Shown in pieces: positions 45,916 through 54,374 of a stretch of DNA of 64,000 bases. The DNA lies in assembly GCF_019278565.1 (NCBI RefSeq), contig NZ_CP058988.1:4474801-4538800 (forward strand), in the 5' to 3' direction. The stretch is from Cellulophaga sp. HaHa_2_95 (GTDB taxonomy: Bacteria > Bacteroidota > Bacteroidia > Flavobacteriales > Flavobacteriaceae). The notes under the pieces were generated by a model. It did no database searches, had not been told where the DNA came from, and saw only the letters and a list, made by a program, of their open reading frames with translations. Position 1 is the stretch's first letter. Each line of letters begins with the position of its first letter. A program made the translations under genes and the position numbers.

Positions 45916-46362
45916 ATGAAAATTAATTGGGGAACAGGTGTTGTTATTGCTTTTGTTTGCTTCATAAGCTTTATATTATTTTTTGTCATTCGTATGAACA
46001 TGGATGATAAAGCAAATCATGATTTGGTTACTGAAGAATACTACCAAGAAGAAATTGGCTATCAGAAAGAAATAGATGCGGTTAAAAACGCAAACCATAA
46101 TTCAAAAAAAATAAGCCTACAGAAAACTACTGAAGGTCTAGAAATAAGCTTTCCTGAAAATTTAAATAACAAAGAAATTAAAGGTACAGTGTCCCTTTAC
46201 AGACCCTCTAATAAACACCTGGATTTTGACTTTCCAATAAGTCTATCCGACTCACATTTGCTCGTACCTGACAAACGTTTATTGGAAGGTCGCTGGGACA
46301 TTAAAATTTCTTGGAAATATCAAAATGAAGAGTATCTTCACAAAGAAAAAATAACCTACTAA
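45916..46362 (+). CDS. ccoH: FixH/CcoH family protein
   Basis: 148 aa. One N-terminal helix (GVVIAFVCFISFILFFVI), then MNMDDKANHDLVTEEYYQEEI, which is the family signature (D-L-V-x-x-x-Y-Y), and a beta-sandwich. Assembly factor of the oxidase. It is separated from ccoG by 212 bp without a recognised gene, and abuts the SafE-like gene (0 bp). Confidence 0.92.
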   Translation: MKINWGTGVVIAFVCFISFILFFVIRMNMDDKANHDLVTEEYYQEEIGYQKEIDAVKNANHNSKKISLQKTTEGLEISFPENLNNKEIKGTVSLYRPSNKHLDFDFPISLSDSHLLVPDKRLLEGRWDIKISWKYQNEEYLHKEKITY

Positions 46363-47067
46363 ATGTTTATATCAGCAATCATATTAGGCCTTATGGGTAG
46401 TTTTCACTGCGTAGGTATGTGCGGACCCATTGCTTTTATGCTTCCTGTTGATAGAACAAATACTTTTAAAAAATTCTCGCAAATATTCATCTATCACATA
46501 GGACGATTAGTAGCTTATGGAACATTAGGATTAGTTTTTGGTTTACTAGGCAAAGGTTTATTTGTCTTTGGCATGCAACAAAAGTTATCTATTGCTATCG
46601 GTATTATCATGATTACGATAGTGCTGTTACCGCATAAATTCATTAGCAAATACAACGTTTCCAAACCCGTATATCGTATTATTGGAAAGGTGAAGAATCG
46701 TTTAGGCAAAGAACTAAAGAAAAAAACAGCAGATACTTTTATTACTATTGGATTTTTAAACGGGTTTCTTCCTTGTGGATTGGTTTATATGGGACTCTTT
46801 GGAGCTATTGCTATGGGTAGCCCTTTAGAAGGCGCCTTATATATGGTTTTATTTGGTGCAGGCACTATCCCTTTGATGACCACGGCCATTTACTTTAGTA
46901 CTCTTTTAAAAGGTACAGCAAAACAACGCATCCAAAAATTAATTCCTGTTTTTGTAGTCCTCATTGGTGCTTTATTTATCTTGAGAGGATTAGGTCTTGG
47001 TATTCCTTATGTATCACCAAAGCCAGTAACAGAAGTAGTATCTTCCACAATGGAGTGCCACAACTAA
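46363..47067 (+). CDS. SafE/TauE-like cytochrome-biogenesis membrane protein
   Basis: 234 aa with about six helices. N-terminal LMGSFHCVGMCGPIAFMLP and later GFLNGFLPCGLVYMG carry paired Cys as in the CcdA/DsbD-like and UreH-like (DUF2318-neighbour) families, often called sulfite exporter TauE/SafE. Next to fixH in most Bacteroidota, a role in copper or thiol supply to the oxidase is inferred. Directly abuts ccoH. Confidence 0.85.
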   Translation: MFISAIILGLMGSFHCVGMCGPIAFMLPVDRTNTFKKFSQIFIYHIGRLVAYGTLGLVFGLLGKGLFVFGMQQKLSIAIGIIMITIVLLPHKFISKYNVSKPVYRIIGKVKNRLGKELKKKTADTFITIGFLNGFLPCGLVYMGLFGAIAMGSPLEGALYMVLFGAGTIPLMTTAIYFSTLLKGTAKQRIQKLIPVFVVLIGALFILRGLGLGIPYVSPKPVTEVVSSTMECHN

Positions 47068-47094
47068 ATACGCACGTTAAAAATATACCAAAAA

Positions 47095-47484
47095 ATGCAA
47101 CAGAAAGAATTAGAAAATAGGGCTGATGTAAGTATATTGGTACGCAGTTTTTACGCAAAAGTAAGAGTAGACAAAATACTTGGCCCCATATTTAATGGCA
47201 TAATTACAGATTGGGAAGGCCATTTAGAGCTTTTAACAGATTTCTGGGAGACACAGTTCTTTTTAAAACGAAAGTATCATGGTAACCCAATAAAGGCACA
47301 TAATGAGGTGGATAAAAAAATGAATCATGGCGTTACGCCAGAGCATTTTGGCTTATGGCTTAACCTTTGGTTCGAAACTATTGACGAATTATTTACAGGA
47401 GACACTGCTTTTATTGCCAAAAATAGAGCACGCCAAATGAACAGTATGCTGTACATGAAAATGTTTGAAAATAGGCCTAAATAA
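47095..47484 (+). CDS. Group III truncated haemoglobin
   Basis: 129 aa globin with the 2/2 fold. Visible: LVRSFYAKVRVD, FNGIITDWEGHLELLTDFWETQFFLKRKYHGNP (read as two parts around Trp), and the proximal-His region KAHNEVDKKMNHGVTPEHFGLWLNLW. The pattern fits group III (trHbP). It is 27 bp after the SafE-like gene and ends with the terminator at 47484-47515. A role in oxygen or NO handling under low oxygen is inferred from context. Confidence 0.88.
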   Translation: MQQKELENRADVSILVRSFYAKVRVDKILGPIFNGIITDWEGHLELLTDFWETQFFLKRKYHGNPIKAHNEVDKKMNHGVTPEHFGLWLNLWFETIDELFTGDTAFIAKNRARQMNSMLYMKMFENRPK

Positions 47485-47515
47485 AAAAGGAGCACTATGC
47501 AAAGTGCTCCTTTTT
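47484..47515. terminator. Bidirectional terminator between trHb and usp
   Basis: AAAAAGGAGCAC / GTGCTCCTTTTT with an eight-base loop, between convergent genes. It begins right at the stop codon of the haemoglobin gene. Confidence 0.88.
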
Positions 47516-47540
47516 AAGTTTGACAAACAAATCAACTTAA

Positions 47541-48365
47541 TTAAATTTTAAATGTTACCACTGGTATTGTTGAGTGGTTTGCAACATCTTCTCCTATACT
47601 TCCCATGAAGAAGTGAGATATCCCTTTTCTACCGTGAGTAGGTATCCCTATAATATCTATGCCCTGAGATTCTGCATAATTAATCACACCCATTTCTACA
47701 GTGTAATCATTATATATTTTTACATCAATAAAGTCTGGACCTACAAGACTGGAGAACTTATCTATTTTAGCCGTAATATCTTCCGTACTCAAAAAGTTAT
47801 CTCCAGGCGTATTGATATATACAATATGAAGCGTTACAGAAAACTGTTCTGCTATATATTTTGCACGTTGGTAAGCATTAATATTTTCTTCTTTTAGATC
47901 GCAGGCAAACACCATCGTTTTAGGTGTAAAATCATCTAATCTATGTTTTACAACGAGCACAGGAACTTCCGAATTACGAACAACCTTTTCAGTATTGGAT
48001 CCTACAAAGATTTCCATGATACCATCAGTACCGTGAGACCCCATAATGATCATATCTGCATCGTTTGCTTCCGCTACTTCATTTACTTCACTAAATACTT
48101 TAAAATGCTTTATAATTGGCTTTACTTCAACATCTTTTAAATAGGGCTTATTTAAAAAATCTGAGAAACGTTTTTCAGCTAATTTTAATAAGAATACGGT
48201 TTGCTCAGGATGAGCACCTTCCGCTCCCGTGATATAGGCCTGATTCAACTCTAACATATGCAGTGCAAAAATTTTAGAATTGTGTTTCTTAGCTAATGAA
48301 ACGGCTGCCTTTAAAGCATTTTCCGATTGTATCGAAAAATCTACTGGTACTATAATATTTTTCAT
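47541..48365 (-). CDS. Universal stress protein with two Usp domains
   Basis: 274 aa. Usp domain 1 at 1-140 (IIVPVDFSIQSENALKAAVSLA, MIIMGSHGTDGIMEIFVGSNTEKVVRN) and domain 2 at about 147-273 (DIIGIPTHGRKGISHFFMGSIGEDVANH). Both have the G-x2-G-x9-G(S) nucleotide motif, unlike the one at 36333 with its degenerate second half. It starts 23 bp after hemN and is most likely on the same Fnr-controlled transcript. Confidence 0.92.
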   Translation of the reverse strand: MKNIIVPVDFSIQSENALKAAVSLAKKHNSKIFALHMLELNQAYITGAEGAHPEQTVFLLKLAEKRFSDFLNKPYLKDVEVKPIIKHFKVFSEVNEVAEANDADMIIMGSHGTDGIMEIFVGSNTEKVVRNSEVPVLVVKHRLDDFTPKTMVFACDLKEENINAYQRAKYIAEQFSVTLHIVYINTPGDNFLSTEDITAKIDKFSSLVGPDFIDVKIYNDYTVEMGVINYAESQGIDIIGIPTHGRKGISHFFMGSIGEDVANHSTIPVVTFKI

Positions 48366-48388
48366 AGATTATATTTAAGAGGTTAAAT

Positions 48389-49750
48389 TTATATGGTCAT
48401 AGAAAAGAGCCTAGTTTCAGGTGCTTTTCGTTGTAAATGCATATCAAAAGCCATACAGATGTTTCTAATAAATGGCCTTCCTTTTTCTAACACAGAAATT
48501 TTACCAGCATTCATTTTCAATAACTCATCAGCTTGCATTTCCGCTAACTTATCAAAGGAACCACTGAGCTCTAAATCCTGAATTTCTGTTGCTGTAAAAA
48601 CGGTTTCGAATTTGCACATTAAATTTAGAATATGTTTTCTAATTACGGTGTCTTCATCCGTTAAAATATGACCTCTATAGATAGGAATTATGGAATTGTC
48701 TACCAGATGCTCATATTCTTCTAAGCTTTTCACATTTTGAGCAAAACTATACCAACTGTCACTAATACTAGAGGCTCCTAAACCTACCATCAATTGTGTT
48801 TTTGATGCGGTATAACCCATGAAATTTCTATGAATAGTACCACTAGTCATTGCTCTATATAAACTATCTGCTTTTAAAGCAAAATGATCCATCCCGATTT
48901 CTTCATAGCCTACCTCAGCTAAGCGTTTTTTGCCTATTTCATATTGTAGGCGTTTTTCTTCTGCCGTAGGTAAATCTGCATCATTATATCCGCGTTGACC
49001 ATTTCCTTTTAGCCATGGCACATGAGCGTAACTATAGAAAGCTAAACGATCTGGCATTAATGCTTTAGTTTTCAAGATGGTTTCTTCTACATCTGCCATA
49101 GTCTGATGCGGCAATCCAAAAATAATGTCATGCCCAATAGAAGTATAACCAATTTCTCGAGCCGCTTCTGTAACTTTTTCTACATTTTCAAAAGGCTGCA
49201 CTCTATGTATAGCTTTCTGCACTTTTTCATTATAATCTTGTACACCAAAACTTACTCTTCTAAAGCCAACATTATATAGGGCCTGTAAATGTTCCTTGGT
49301 AGTATTATTAGGATGGCCTTCAAAGCTAAATTCATATCCATCTGCCTTATTTGCTATTTTAAAAATTCCTTTAATTAAATATTCTAGATTTTCTGGAGAG
49401 AAAAAGGTGGGTGTGCCTCCACCCAAATGAAGTTCCTTAATTCTTGGCTTTTCAGAAAACAAATTACAATACAACTGCCACTCCTTAAGAACTGTTTTTA
49501 AATACGGCACTTCTACTTCATGACGTTTAGTGATGCGTTTGTGACAGCCACAAAAAGTACACATGCTTTCACAAAAAGGTAAGTGTATATATAAACTAAT
49601 GCCTTCGCTGCTATTGCTCTCATCAAAACTTTCAATTAAGGTAGATTCCCATTTTTTACCAGAGAAATTTGTTATATCCCAATATGGAACTGTGGGGTAA
49701 CTCGTATATCTAGGACCAGGAACGTTATATTTTTGAACTAAAGTGCACAT
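48389..49750 (-). CDS. hemN: Oxygen-independent coproporphyrinogen III dehydrogenase
   Basis: 453 aa radical SAM enzyme that makes protoporphyrinogen without oxygen. The cluster motif is CESMCTFCGC (C60, C64, C67, C69), with the fourth Cys that marks true HemN. Also LHLGGGTPTFF, GVQDY, DHFAL. C-terminal HemN domain present; family length. The Fnr-like box at 49799-49810 stands upstream, and the usp follows. This allows haem synthesis for the cbb3 oxidase at low oxygen. Confidence 0.95.
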   Translation of the reverse strand: MCTLVQKYNVPGPRYTSYPTVPYWDITNFSGKKWESTLIESFDESNSSEGISLYIHLPFCESMCTFCGCHKRITKRHEVEVPYLKTVLKEWQLYCNLFSEKPRIKELHLGGGTPTFFSPENLEYLIKGIFKIANKADGYEFSFEGHPNNTTKEHLQALYNVGFRRVSFGVQDYNEKVQKAIHRVQPFENVEKVTEAAREIGYTSIGHDIIFGLPHQTMADVEETILKTKALMPDRLAFYSYAHVPWLKGNGQRGYNDADLPTAEEKRLQYEIGKKRLAEVGYEEIGMDHFALKADSLYRAMTSGTIHRNFMGYTASKTQLMVGLGASSISDSWYSFAQNVKSLEEYEHLVDNSIIPIYRGHILTDEDTVIRKHILNLMCKFETVFTATEIQDLELSGSFDKLAEMQADELLKMNAGKISVLEKGRPFIRNICMAFDMHLQRKAPETRLFSMTI

Positions 49751-50564
49751 TGGTAGTATATTTTATACAAACCTACTATTGTATGGAACGAAAAAATATG
49801 ATAATTGTCAGGTCAATGCTGTATCAACTTTCAACACTAACCTTGTTCCAAGTGCTTTAGCCACACCAAAACTAGCAGCTTCATTTGCTTTTTGCACTAA
49901 ACCGCACTGAACACACCCAACTAAAAGTTTTCTTAAAAATAAAATCAAAAATCGCTAAGAAAAGAATTCATCTGCATAATAGTCCGAAAACCAATATGTC
50001 CTTAATTACGATGCCCCTTATAAAAAATATAAATTATAAAAAAATTAATAGTAATCAATTTAACAGCCCAATTATCATCAAATCGTGAATTGAAATTCTG
50101 TATTTATTTCAAATTCCTAAAAATCAACTTGAGTCCAAATTATCAATGTCTCAAATTAAGCTCGCAAAAAAGGTATAAATAAAATTAAATAAACTCTCGA
50201 TTAAAAATAATGCATAAAATCTCTTTTTTTTGCCAAAAAGATAAATAAAACATAACACATAAGGCGTTTTACTGATTTTTTTATATCAAAAACAATAATT
50301 AATATTGATGGTATAGAACTTTGGAAACTTTTATTCATTTAATTATAGTGTGAATTTTTTAGACATATCCTTTTTGACCCCAACATATATGATGGTTTAC
50401 CTAACCGTGTTTAATGTATAAGAACCTTTAAAGTTTAAAATTCTTTCTCTTGTTATTTTTAGTGTAAGAAGACCTAAAAATCAGCTCACTTAAGAATAGA
50501 AATCCTAGAGTCCTAAATAAAACCAAAGAACGAATTGGTTTAAAAAACAAAATAAACACGTTAT
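49751..50564. other. Long gene-free stretch between hemN and the Tat aminotransferase
   Basis: 814 bp, very AT-rich. It holds the hemN promoter and Fnr-like box (49768-49810). A 67-codon frame at 49885-50088 is Lys/Ile/Asn-rich with no family character. The rest up to the ATG at 50565 shows no clear promoter, repeat or RNA gene to me. Confidence 0.6.
49768..49810 (-). promoter_or_regulatory. Fnr-like box plus -7 box upstream of hemN
   Basis: TGATAATTGTCA at 49799-49810 and minus-strand -7 box TAGGTTTG (49768-49775, exact TAnnTTTG). Centre to -7 end is 36.5 bp, as at usp, ccoI and ccoS. Confidence 0.7.
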
Positions 50565-51755
50565 ATGAAAACAAAAGTAAACAGAAGAGATTGGCTCAAA
50601 AGAGGCGTTCTTACAGCAGCAGGAGTTGTAGCAGCTCCCTATTTATCCTATGGAGCATTTTCATCAGAACCTTTAAAATTAGATCCCCAAGGCAATGTAC
50701 CATATACTCCTTTTTTCAAAGAGTTTCTACCCCTTAACGCAGCACTACCCTTGGAGCTTGCTGCAAAACTAAATGCAAATGAAAACCCCTACGGTCCTTC
50801 TCCCAAAGCTATTGCAGCGGTAGGAGAAAATGCCTTCAGAGGAAACAGATATGCTTGGACAGAATTGTTTGATTTAATGGATAAAATTGCGTTACAAGAA
50901 GGGGTAAAGCAAGAAAATATAATGATGGGTCCTGGGTCCTCTGATCTGTTAGAAAAAACAGCAATGGTATTCTTCCAAAACGGAGGAAATATTGTATCGG
51001 CAGACCCGTCTTACATGTCGCTTATTAAAGTGGCTGAGGCCACTGGAGCAACCTGGAAAGCTATTCCTTTAAAATCTGATTGGTCGCATGATCTAGCAGC
51101 AATGGAGGCTGCAATAGATGCTGAAACAAAATTGGTATATATCTGTAATCCCAACAATCCTACAGGGAGTATGACAGACCATGCCGAATTGGTAGATTTC
51201 TGCAAAAGAGTCGCAGATAAGGTTCCTATTTTTGTAGATGAAGCGTACTTGGGCTTTCTAGAAGATAGCGCACAGAAAAGTATGGTTTCCCTAATCAATG
51301 AAGGAAAAAATGTAATTATAGCCAGAACATTCTCAAAGATTCATGGCATGGCAGGTTTGCGTGTAGGATATGCCGTTGCTTTACCTGAAACATTAGGTAT
51401 TATTCAAAAAATTACGCGAGGCGGAATGGGAATTTCTTTTCCTTCGATCTATGCAGCTACTGCCAGTATGGATGATCTTGCCTTTCAAACCAAATCTAGA
51501 AAATTAAATAAAGAATGTAGGGAGTATGTCTATAAAAACTTAGACAGAATGGGTTTCAAATATGTTCCTTCTTCTACAAGTTTCATCATATTCCCCATTG
51601 AAATGGATGGTAAAGAGTTTTTAGAAAAAATGACGGCACAGAAAGTTGGCGTACGTGCATTTGAGTTCTTTGATAAGAATTGGTGTCGGGTTAGTATGGG
51701 CACGATAGACGAAATGAAATTATTTACTGCTGCCTTAGAAAAAGTGCTTAGCTAA
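50565..51755 (+). CDS. Tat-exported class I/II aminotransferase (HisC-like)
   Basis: 396 aa. Residues 1-32 are a twin-arginine signal (NRRDWLKRGVLTAAGVVAAP), which would send the folded, PLP-loaded enzyme to the periplasm. The rest is a HisC-type aminotransferase: NANENPYGPSPKA, MMGPGSSDLLE, CNPNNPTGS, VDEAYLGF, and K258 in TFSKIHGMAGLRVGY as the Schiff-base lysine. The complete catalytic set argues for activity. Other his genes are absent, so histidine synthesis is unlikely. Substrate unknown. Confidence 0.88.
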   Translation: MKTKVNRRDWLKRGVLTAAGVVAAPYLSYGAFSSEPLKLDPQGNVPYTPFFKEFLPLNAALPLELAAKLNANENPYGPSPKAIAAVGENAFRGNRYAWTELFDLMDKIALQEGVKQENIMMGPGSSDLLEKTAMVFFQNGGNIVSADPSYMSLIKVAEATGATWKAIPLKSDWSHDLAAMEAAIDAETKLVYICNPNNPTGSMTDHAELVDFCKRVADKVPIFVDEAYLGFLEDSAQKSMVSLINEGKNVIIARTFSKIHGMAGLRVGYAVALPETLGIIQKITRGGMGISFPSIYAATASMDDLAFQTKSRKLNKECREYVYKNLDRMGFKYVPSSTSFIIFPIEMDGKEFLEKMTAQKVGVRAFEFFDKNWCRVSMGTIDEMKLFTAALEKVLS

Positions 51756-51877
51756 GCTCCTGAATTGGCCTGAGAGCCTGTTGTAACTTGCATTGGCTTG
51801 ATTTAAGTTACACTTGCTCTTTCGCACCTATTCTATTTTGAAATTAAAAAACAAACTCACACAAAAAAAACTTGTAT

Positions 51878-53026
51878 ATGAATATTGCTTTTCAAAAAAC
51901 ACTGGAACTAATACTAATAATAGGCATCGGTGTTTTTTTACAAAGAAAAGTTACAAAAAGTAATCTAAAAGGAATAAAGGTTTTAATCTTAAGTGTTGCT
52001 TTACCAGCAGTAATTTTTGTTGCTTTATTAAAAATTAAATTGGAAAGCTCGCTTTTAATATTTCCTGTTTTAGCACTTAGCTTTAACCTACTTATGCTAC
52101 TTGCTTCTAAATATTACATTAGTAAAACGCTACCTACTAAAGACAATGCAAGGAAAAGAACTATGATGTTATTATTACCATCATTAGCTCCTGGACTATC
52201 TTGTTTTCCTTTCATTGTTGTTTATTTAGGGGATGATTATTTGGCTTTATCTGCCCTAGCCGACGTTGGTAATAAAATATTTGTGCTAATCATGTTATAC
52301 ATGCTAGCGATGCATTGGTACAACAGTAGGAGCATTAAGGATACCAAAACCTCCATGAAAAATAAGCTAAAAGGCTTGGTTTTATCGCTATTAAACGAGC
52401 CCATTAATCTTGTCATGATTATAGCGCTAATTCTATTAGCGTTTGGCTTAAACCTTTCTAGTCTTCCAGATTTTCTTGGAAACACTGTAACCAGTTTAAG
52501 TACTATCATGGCTCCACTAGTATTATTATTCATAGGAATGGCTGTTAGAATCAACGCCAGCGAATTTTCTTTAATACTTACCTTATTAGCCAGAAGAGCT
52601 GGTATCACATTTCTAATTTCAACCATAGTCGTTTTAGCATTTCCTGCATTAGCCACGAGTATGATTCTTTTTATAATAGTCTTCCCTCAAAGTTCTTGTA
52701 GTTTTTGGCCCTTTGCACATATGAGTGCCATAGCCAGTTTAGAAGATAAAGACAAGCAAACAAAACCAACATTTGATATAGACTTTGCCGTAAATGTGCT
52801 TGCATGTTCTCTTCCCTTTTCTACACTATTAATTATTGGTGTATTTTCTTTTAGCGAATTATTTGTCAACCCCTTCACTATCCTAATTGCTGGCGTTTCT
52901 TTGCTTGCTATTTCTTACACCCCTAGTCTTTTCAGAGTGTTAAAAAAAGTAAAGTCTCAATCTGATAATCATATAGATGCAATGTCCTTAAACTTAGAAG
53001 CACAGAACAATGAAAATAAAGACTGA
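51878..53026 (+). CDS. AEC-type (auxin efflux carrier family) permease
   Basis: 382 aa from the ATG at 51878 (a TTG two codons earlier is less likely). About ten membrane helices in two five-helix halves around a charged central loop (NSRSIKDTKTSMKNKLKG). NEPINLVMIIALILLAFGL and LFIGMAVRI match the second half of AEC carriers. In bacteria these move organic acids or amino acids. It follows the Tat aminotransferase by 122 bp, so a transamination product could be its substrate; that is inference. Confidence 0.7.
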   Translation: MNIAFQKTLELILIIGIGVFLQRKVTKSNLKGIKVLILSVALPAVIFVALLKIKLESSLLIFPVLALSFNLLMLLASKYYISKTLPTKDNARKRTMMLLLPSLAPGLSCFPFIVVYLGDDYLALSALADVGNKIFVLIMLYMLAMHWYNSRSIKDTKTSMKNKLKGLVLSLLNEPINLVMIIALILLAFGLNLSSLPDFLGNTVTSLSTIMAPLVLLFIGMAVRINASEFSLILTLLARRAGITFLISTIVVLAFPALATSMILFIIVFPQSSCSFWPFAHMSAIASLEDKDKQTKPTFDIDFAVNVLACSLPFSTLLIIGVFSFSELFVNPFTILIAGVSLLAISYTPSLFRVLKKVKSQSDNHIDAMSLNLEAQNNENKD

Positions 53027-53096
53027 GCCAGGAAACCAAGTATTGGAAGCCATAGAAGCCGTTGAAAATAGTATCTTTGAATTAGTTATTCAATAG
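53010..53096 (+). CDS. Possible 28-aa leader or small ORF before the siroheme gene
   Basis: ATG at 53010 opens a frame of 28 codons (starts MKIKTEPGNQVLEAIEAVEN, stops TAG 53094-53096). It overlaps the last codons of the AEC gene in another frame. Its final codons form the left arm of a 16-bp perfect inverted repeat (53075-53120). Arrangement as a leader peptide with a hairpin is conceivable, but Cys or Met codons are not enriched. May be chance. Confidence 0.3.
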   Translation: MKIKTEPGNQVLEAIEAVENSIFELVIQ

Positions 53097-53120
53097 AAAA
53101 GCAAAATAACTAATTCAAAG
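53075..53120 (+). repeat. Perfect 16-bp inverted repeat 18 bp before the siroheme synthase gene
   Basis: CTTTGAATTAGTTATT (53075-53090) and AATAACTAATTCAAAG (53105-53120) are exact reverse complements around a 14-base loop. No T-run follows, so it is not an ordinary terminator. It ends 17 bp before the start codon at 53138. Confidence 0.75.
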
Positions 53121-53137
53121 CTATTAAACTTACCATT

Positions 53138-53725
53138 ATGGAACGCAATAACCTGTACCCTATTTTTTTAAAAGTCTCTAATCTGAATATACTTATTGTA
53201 GGTGGAGGAAATGTAGCGTTAGAAAAACTTAGTTTCTTATTAAAATCTAGTCCTGATGCCAATGTAGAAATGGTTTCTCCCATGTTTAGAGAAGAGACTA
53301 TTGCGCTTGCGAAAAAGTTCCATATAAAAATGCATCTTGATCTATATAATACGAAATACTTAGCACACAAACATATGGTGGTTGCTACGACAGATAATAT
53401 ACCCGTGAATGAACAAGTCTATCATGATTGTAGAGCACAAAACATTTTAGTGAATGTAGCAGATAACCCTCCTTTTTGTGATTTTTACATGGGTGGTATT
53501 GTCACAAAAGGAAATGTGAAAGTTGCCATCTCTACGAATGGAAAATCGCCGACGACAGCCAAAAGATTACGTCAATTTTTTGAGGATGTTATTCCTGATA
53601 ATATTGATGATTTAGTTAAAAACTTAAATGAATTCAGAAAAACCATTAAGGGCGATTTTGAAGAAAAAGTAGAAACCTTAAATGAATTTACCAAAGGCTT
53701 AGTCAATAATAAAGACGTAAAATAA
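53138..53725 (+). CDS. Siroheme synthase N-terminal type: precorrin-2 dehydrogenase / ferrochelatase
   Basis: 195 aa. NAD-dependent oxidation of precorrin-2 and probably iron insertion to make sirohaem, as in Met8/CysG-N. N-terminal Rossmann fold with NILIVGGGNVALEKL, the catalytic-region ATTDNIPVNEQVYHDCR, NVADNPPFCDFYMGGIV and ISTNGKSPTTAKRLRQFFED. It lacks the methyltransferase part of CysG. Sulfite or nitrite reductase, the users of sirohaem, are not in the window. A stem-loop lies in its leader. Confidence 0.93.
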   Translation: MERNNLYPIFLKVSNLNILIVGGGNVALEKLSFLLKSSPDANVEMVSPMFREETIALAKKFHIKMHLDLYNTKYLAHKHMVVATTDNIPVNEQVYHDCRAQNILVNVADNPPFCDFYMGGIVTKGNVKVAISTNGKSPTTAKRLRQFFEDVIPDNIDDLVKNLNEFRKTIKGDFEEKVETLNEFTKGLVNNKDVK

Positions 53726-53733
53726 AATCACAA

Positions 53734-53961
53734 TTAATTAGTAGGTTGTATGGCCTCAACCAGTGCTTTAATTTTTACGGCTTTTTCAAAATGATCTAAT
53801 TTATGTTCCATAATCCACCATTGAGCTACTTCCAGCAAGAGTTCTGGTTGATCATTTTTATTGGCGAAAAACGCATAAAAAGAGAGCCCTACATTGACGC
53901 CTTTTTTTTCAATCTTATCCGTACACACGGCTATTATTTTATTCTTTATCGCTGCTGTCAT
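53734..53961 (-). CDS. Small DUF6500-like protein
   Basis: 75 aa from the ATG complementary to 53959-53961 (MTAAIKNKIIAVCTDKIEKK). The longer frame to 54027 adds 22 residues that overlap the regulator gene and have no family character. Core VGLSFYAFFANKNDQPELLLEVAQWW and end HFEKAVKIKALVEA. I match it to DUF6500 from memory. Function unknown. It starts 17 bp after the response regulator, so it seems to be the last gene of the phosphorelay operon. Confidence 0.75.
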   Translation of the reverse strand: MTAAIKNKIIAVCTDKIEKKGVNVGLSFYAFFANKNDQPELLLEVAQWWIMEHKLDHFEKAVKIKALVEAIQPTN

Positions 53962-53978
53962 TAAAAATTGAAATATGA

Positions 53979-54374
53979 TTAAAAATAGGATACCAAATCT
54001 GCATTCTTTTTGATGGCATCTATACACGTTACGGTTAATGGCTTCTCTACAAACTTGAACACTTGCGGATAGTCATCTGCTTTTCCACGATCAGAAGAAT
54101 CAATGGAAGAGGTTAATATAACCACTTTATAGGTCGCAGCAATAGACATTTTATGCAGTGCATCTAGCAACTCCCAACCATTCATTACGGGCATGTTTAT
54201 ATCTAAAAAAATTAAAAACAAAATGTCTTCGTCTTTCTTTTCTAGAATATGATCCAACGCTAGTGCCCCATTTTCAAACAGTAGTTGTTTTGGAAAATCG
54301 CATTTAGTTAGAATGTTGTTATGTAGATACTGTCCTACAGGATCATCATCTACTAGTAATATCTCCAAAGTCAT
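53979..54374 (-). CDS. Single-domain response regulator
   Basis: 131 aa receiver without output domain. Acidic pocket LLVDDDPVG near the N-terminus, phospho-acceptor Asp in LIFLDINMPVMNG, Ser/Thr switch in VVILTSSID, and Lys in KFVEKPL. Its start overlaps the end of the upstream receiver-PAS gene by 29 bp, which strongly suggests coupled translation. It likely relays the phosphate from the large kinase at 55839-59297. Confidence 0.93.
   Translation of the reverse strand: MTLEILLVDDDPVGQYLHNNILTKCDFPKQLLFENGALALDHILEKKDEDILFLIFLDINMPVMNGWELLDALHKMSIAATYKVVILTSSIDSSDRGKADDYPQVFKFVEKPLTVTCIDAIKKNADLVSYF

Noticed and set aside
49885..50088. 67-codon Lys/Ile/Asn-rich frame
   Set aside because: Typical chance frame in AT-rich intergenic DNA; no domain, promoter or terminator.
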